Positions 6,575-8,010 of a stretch of DNA of 8,010 nt are shown here, one piece after another (position 1 is the stretch's first letter; the number at the start of each line of letters is the position of its first letter). Below the pieces are notes generated by a model that saw only the letters and a program-made list of their open reading frames with translations, ran no database searches and had not been told where the DNA came from. The DNA comes from Thermomicrobiales bacterium (GTDB taxonomy: Bacteria; Chloroflexota; Chloroflexia; Thermomicrobiales; UBA6265). A program made the position numbers and the translations under genes. Where the stretch lies: assembly GCA_025928535.1 (NCBI GenBank), contig JAICJJ010000102.1, positions 1 to 8,010 on the forward strand, in the 5' to 3' direction.

Positions 6575-6582
6575 GGGAGGAG
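6575..6582 (+). promoter_or_regulatory. Ribosome binding site fixing the GTG start of the exported protein
   Basis: GGGAGGAG ends 6 nt before GTG 6589. The frame is open upstream to ATG 6436, but the added 51 residues would be translated partly from the repeat-like region and would bury the Tat signal about 70 residues into the protein. The GTG start places the twin arginines at residues 19-20. Confidence 0.75.
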
Positions 6583-6588
6583 CAAAGC

Positions 6589-7920
6589 GTGGAGATTGGA
6601 GAGTTCGACCGCTTCGTCCGGACGATGGCGTCCGGCGTTTCGCGCCGGTCGATGCTGAAGCGGCTCGCGGGATCGGCCTTCGGCGGGACGCTGGCGACGA
6701 CCGGCCTGGAATCGACGCTGGCCGCCAAAGGCGACAAGAACAAGAACAAGGGCGGCGTCTGCCAGGGCGTCGGCGGCGCCTGCGCCAGCGACCGCGATTG
6801 TTGTCCCGGCCTCCTCTGCGGCGCCGGATTCCGCTGCGGCGTGCCCGGCGTCGGCGGCAACGCCGGCCAATCGACGGCTGGTCAGACGGTCGCGACGAAC
6901 AACAGCAATCAGGTCTGCGCCGGCAATTGCGCCCAGACGACCCAGCAAACGGCGCAAACGAGCGGCAACGCCGGCGGCGGCGCGAGCGCCAGCGCCACGG
7001 TCGTCACGTTCGGCACATTGCCGGCGTTTCAGGTCGATGTCGATTGCCGGTTCGATGCGAGCGTCTACAAATCGACCTGCCTCTGCACGAGCCGCGGCCC
7101 CGCCAACGGGCCGGTGGTCAAGAAGATCGATCTCGGCCCCGCCGACATCTGCGCGACGGTCATCGATCAGTCATCCAAGCCGGGCAAAGGTGGCCCGCCG
7201 CAATCGTCGGGCGTGACCGCCGTCACTGCCGGCAACGCGGGCAACGGCGGCGTCGCCGTCGCGTCGTCCAACGGCGGCGCGGTGACGATCGGCAATGTCA
7301 ACAACGGCGGGGGCAACACGAGCGTCAGCGTCAGCGCCAATGGCGGCACGGCCAACGCCAACGCCTCCGGCGGCAGCGCCAATGTCGTCATCGGCGGCAA
7401 CGGCAACGTCAATGTCAGCGCCGGCCAGGCGCAGCCGGTAGAGCCGAGCGTGCTCACGGTCGTTCTCGACGGCCACGTCGTGCCTGGGCGGCCGACGACC
7501 TACTGGCTTGACACCGACGCCGGCCGCCTGCCGGCGACCGGGCCGTCGCTGGTCCAGACCGACGAGATGGCGCCCGACGCCGGGGCGATCTCGGTGGTCG
7601 GCTTCGCCTGCTCCGTGCCAACCGCGCAATCAGGGTTCGACTGGTTCGGCCAGTGCCAGACGCCGGCGGCCAGCATGCAATTCCAGGTTTTCGACACGGC
7701 GGGTTCGTCGACCACGCCGGTCGCGACCGGCACGACGAACGATCGCGGCCGGATTCGGTTTCCGAATCTGGCGCCCGGCACGTATCACCTCGCGCCGAAC
7801 GGCAGCAACTGGTGCCATGCCGAAAGCGACAGCGTCGACGCCCAGGGCAATGTCGTCGTCAAGGCCGGCGCGGACAGCAACGTCTGGATCTTCACCTGCG
7901 CCGCGAGTGGCGGCAGTTGA
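6589..7920 (+). CDS. Tat-exported protein with cystine-knot-like domain, Asn/Gly-rich region and C-terminal beta domain
   Basis: A 443-residue protein of unknown function. SRRSMLKRL (18-26) is a twin-arginine export signal, followed by a weakly hydrophobic stretch and AAKG near 45-48. A lysine-rich KGDKNKNKG (47-55) leads into six cysteines at 58, 65, 71, 72, 77 and 83, spaced C-x6-C-x5-CC-x4-C-x5-C, the pattern of inhibitor-cystine-knot or dickkopf/colipase-like domains. A Gly/Asn/Thr/Gln region (85-140) and a small Cys-containing segment (150-190; C153, C164, C166, C188) follow. Residues 211-280 alternate Val/Ala/Ser with Asn-Gly turns, suggesting a beta-solenoid or amyloid-like stretch. 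The last part (286-440) ends in a Cna-B/transthyretin-like module with GRIRFPNLAPGTYHL (387-401), C409 and C437. Similar Tat proteins are recalled from Thermomicrobiales. It is probably released or cell-surface held, without an evident lipobox or membrane anchor. Confidence 0.85.
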   Translation: MEIGEFDRFVRTMASGVSRRSMLKRLAGSAFGGTLATTGLESTLAAKGDKNKNKGGVCQGVGGACASDRDCCPGLLCGAGFRCGVPGVGGNAGQSTAGQTVATNNSNQVCAGNCAQTTQQTAQTSGNAGGGASASATVVTFGTLPAFQVDVDCRFDASVYKSTCLCTSRGPANGPVVKKIDLGPADICATVIDQSSKPGKGGPPQSSGVTAVTAGNAGNGGVAVASSNGGAVTIGNVNNGGGNTSVSVSANGGTANANASGGSANVVIGGNGNVNVSAGQAQPVEPSVLTVVLDGHVVPGRPTTYWLDTDAGRLPATGPSLVQTDEMAPDAGAISVVGFACSVPTAQSGFDWFGQCQTPAASMQFQVFDTAGSSTTPVATGTTNDRGRIRFPNLAPGTYHLAPNGSNWCHAESDSVDAQGNVVVKAGADSNVWIFTCAASGGS

Positions 7921-7968
7921 TCGAACCGGCGGCCGCGCCCCGACCGTCACAGAGAGCCGCCATCACCT

Positions 7969-8010
7969 GTCATCCCGAGCGAAGTCGAGGGATCTCGTCG
8001 TTCCTTGATA
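7969..8010. repeat. Dispersed repeat, second clear copy, cut by the window end
   Basis: Starting GTCATCCCGAGCGAAGTCGA, bases 7971-8001 match 4409-4439 with two differences. Only the left arm is inside the window. It begins 48 nt after the stop of the exported protein gene. No separate terminator is seen between 7921 and 7968. Confidence 0.7.

Noticed and set aside
6519..7511. Second plus-strand frame inside the exported protein gene
   Set aside because: Almost pure Arg/Gln low complexity, produced by reading the GGC/AAC-rich repeat region out of frame.

Overview
The window is GC-rich, densely coding bacterial DNA. Frequent GTG starts, a Tat-exported protein with a six-cysteine mini-domain and Asn/Gly-rich linker, and dispersed repeats beginning CATCCCGAGCGAAGTCGAG suggest a Chloroflexota bacterium, perhaps of the Thermomicrobiales. 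That placement is from remembered family style, not from a marker gene.

Region 1 (1-4370, + strand) is the 3' part of one operon. It holds the last 56 codons of a sugar-type ABC solute-binding protein, two inner-membrane permeases (MalF-like and MalG-like), a PfkB/ribokinase-family kinase, an amidohydrolase-2 family metallohydrolase and a YjbQ/UPF0047 protein. Gaps are short (27, 41 and 9 nt), and the last three genes are joined by two 4-nt GTGA overlaps. The likely logic is uptake of a carbohydrate or related polyol, then phosphorylation and hydrolysis by the three enzymes. The substrate cannot be read from the sequence. No ATPase gene is visible; it may lie upstream or be a shared one.

Region 2 (4371-4528) is a short convergent intergenic stretch filled by an imperfect inverted repeat that could form a hairpin.

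Region 3 (4529-5728, - strand) encodes a PLP-dependent class V aminotransferase-fold enzyme, perhaps a C-S lyase or EgtE-like. A 213-nt divergent intergenic region with a 14-bp palindrome separates it from a small + strand membrane protein of the low-affinity iron permease family (5942-6361).

Region 4 (6362-8010) has 227 nt without a gene, holding a possible degraded repeat copy. It is followed by a 443-residue Tat-exported protein (6589-7920) with a cystine-knot-like domain, a long Asn/Gly/Ala/Ser/Val-rich region and a C-terminal beta-sandwich-like domain. A second clear repeat copy starts at 7969 and runs off the window.

The items most worth following are the unassigned kinase/amidohydrolase/YjbQ pathway, with atypical residues in all three enzymes, and the multi-domain exported protein.
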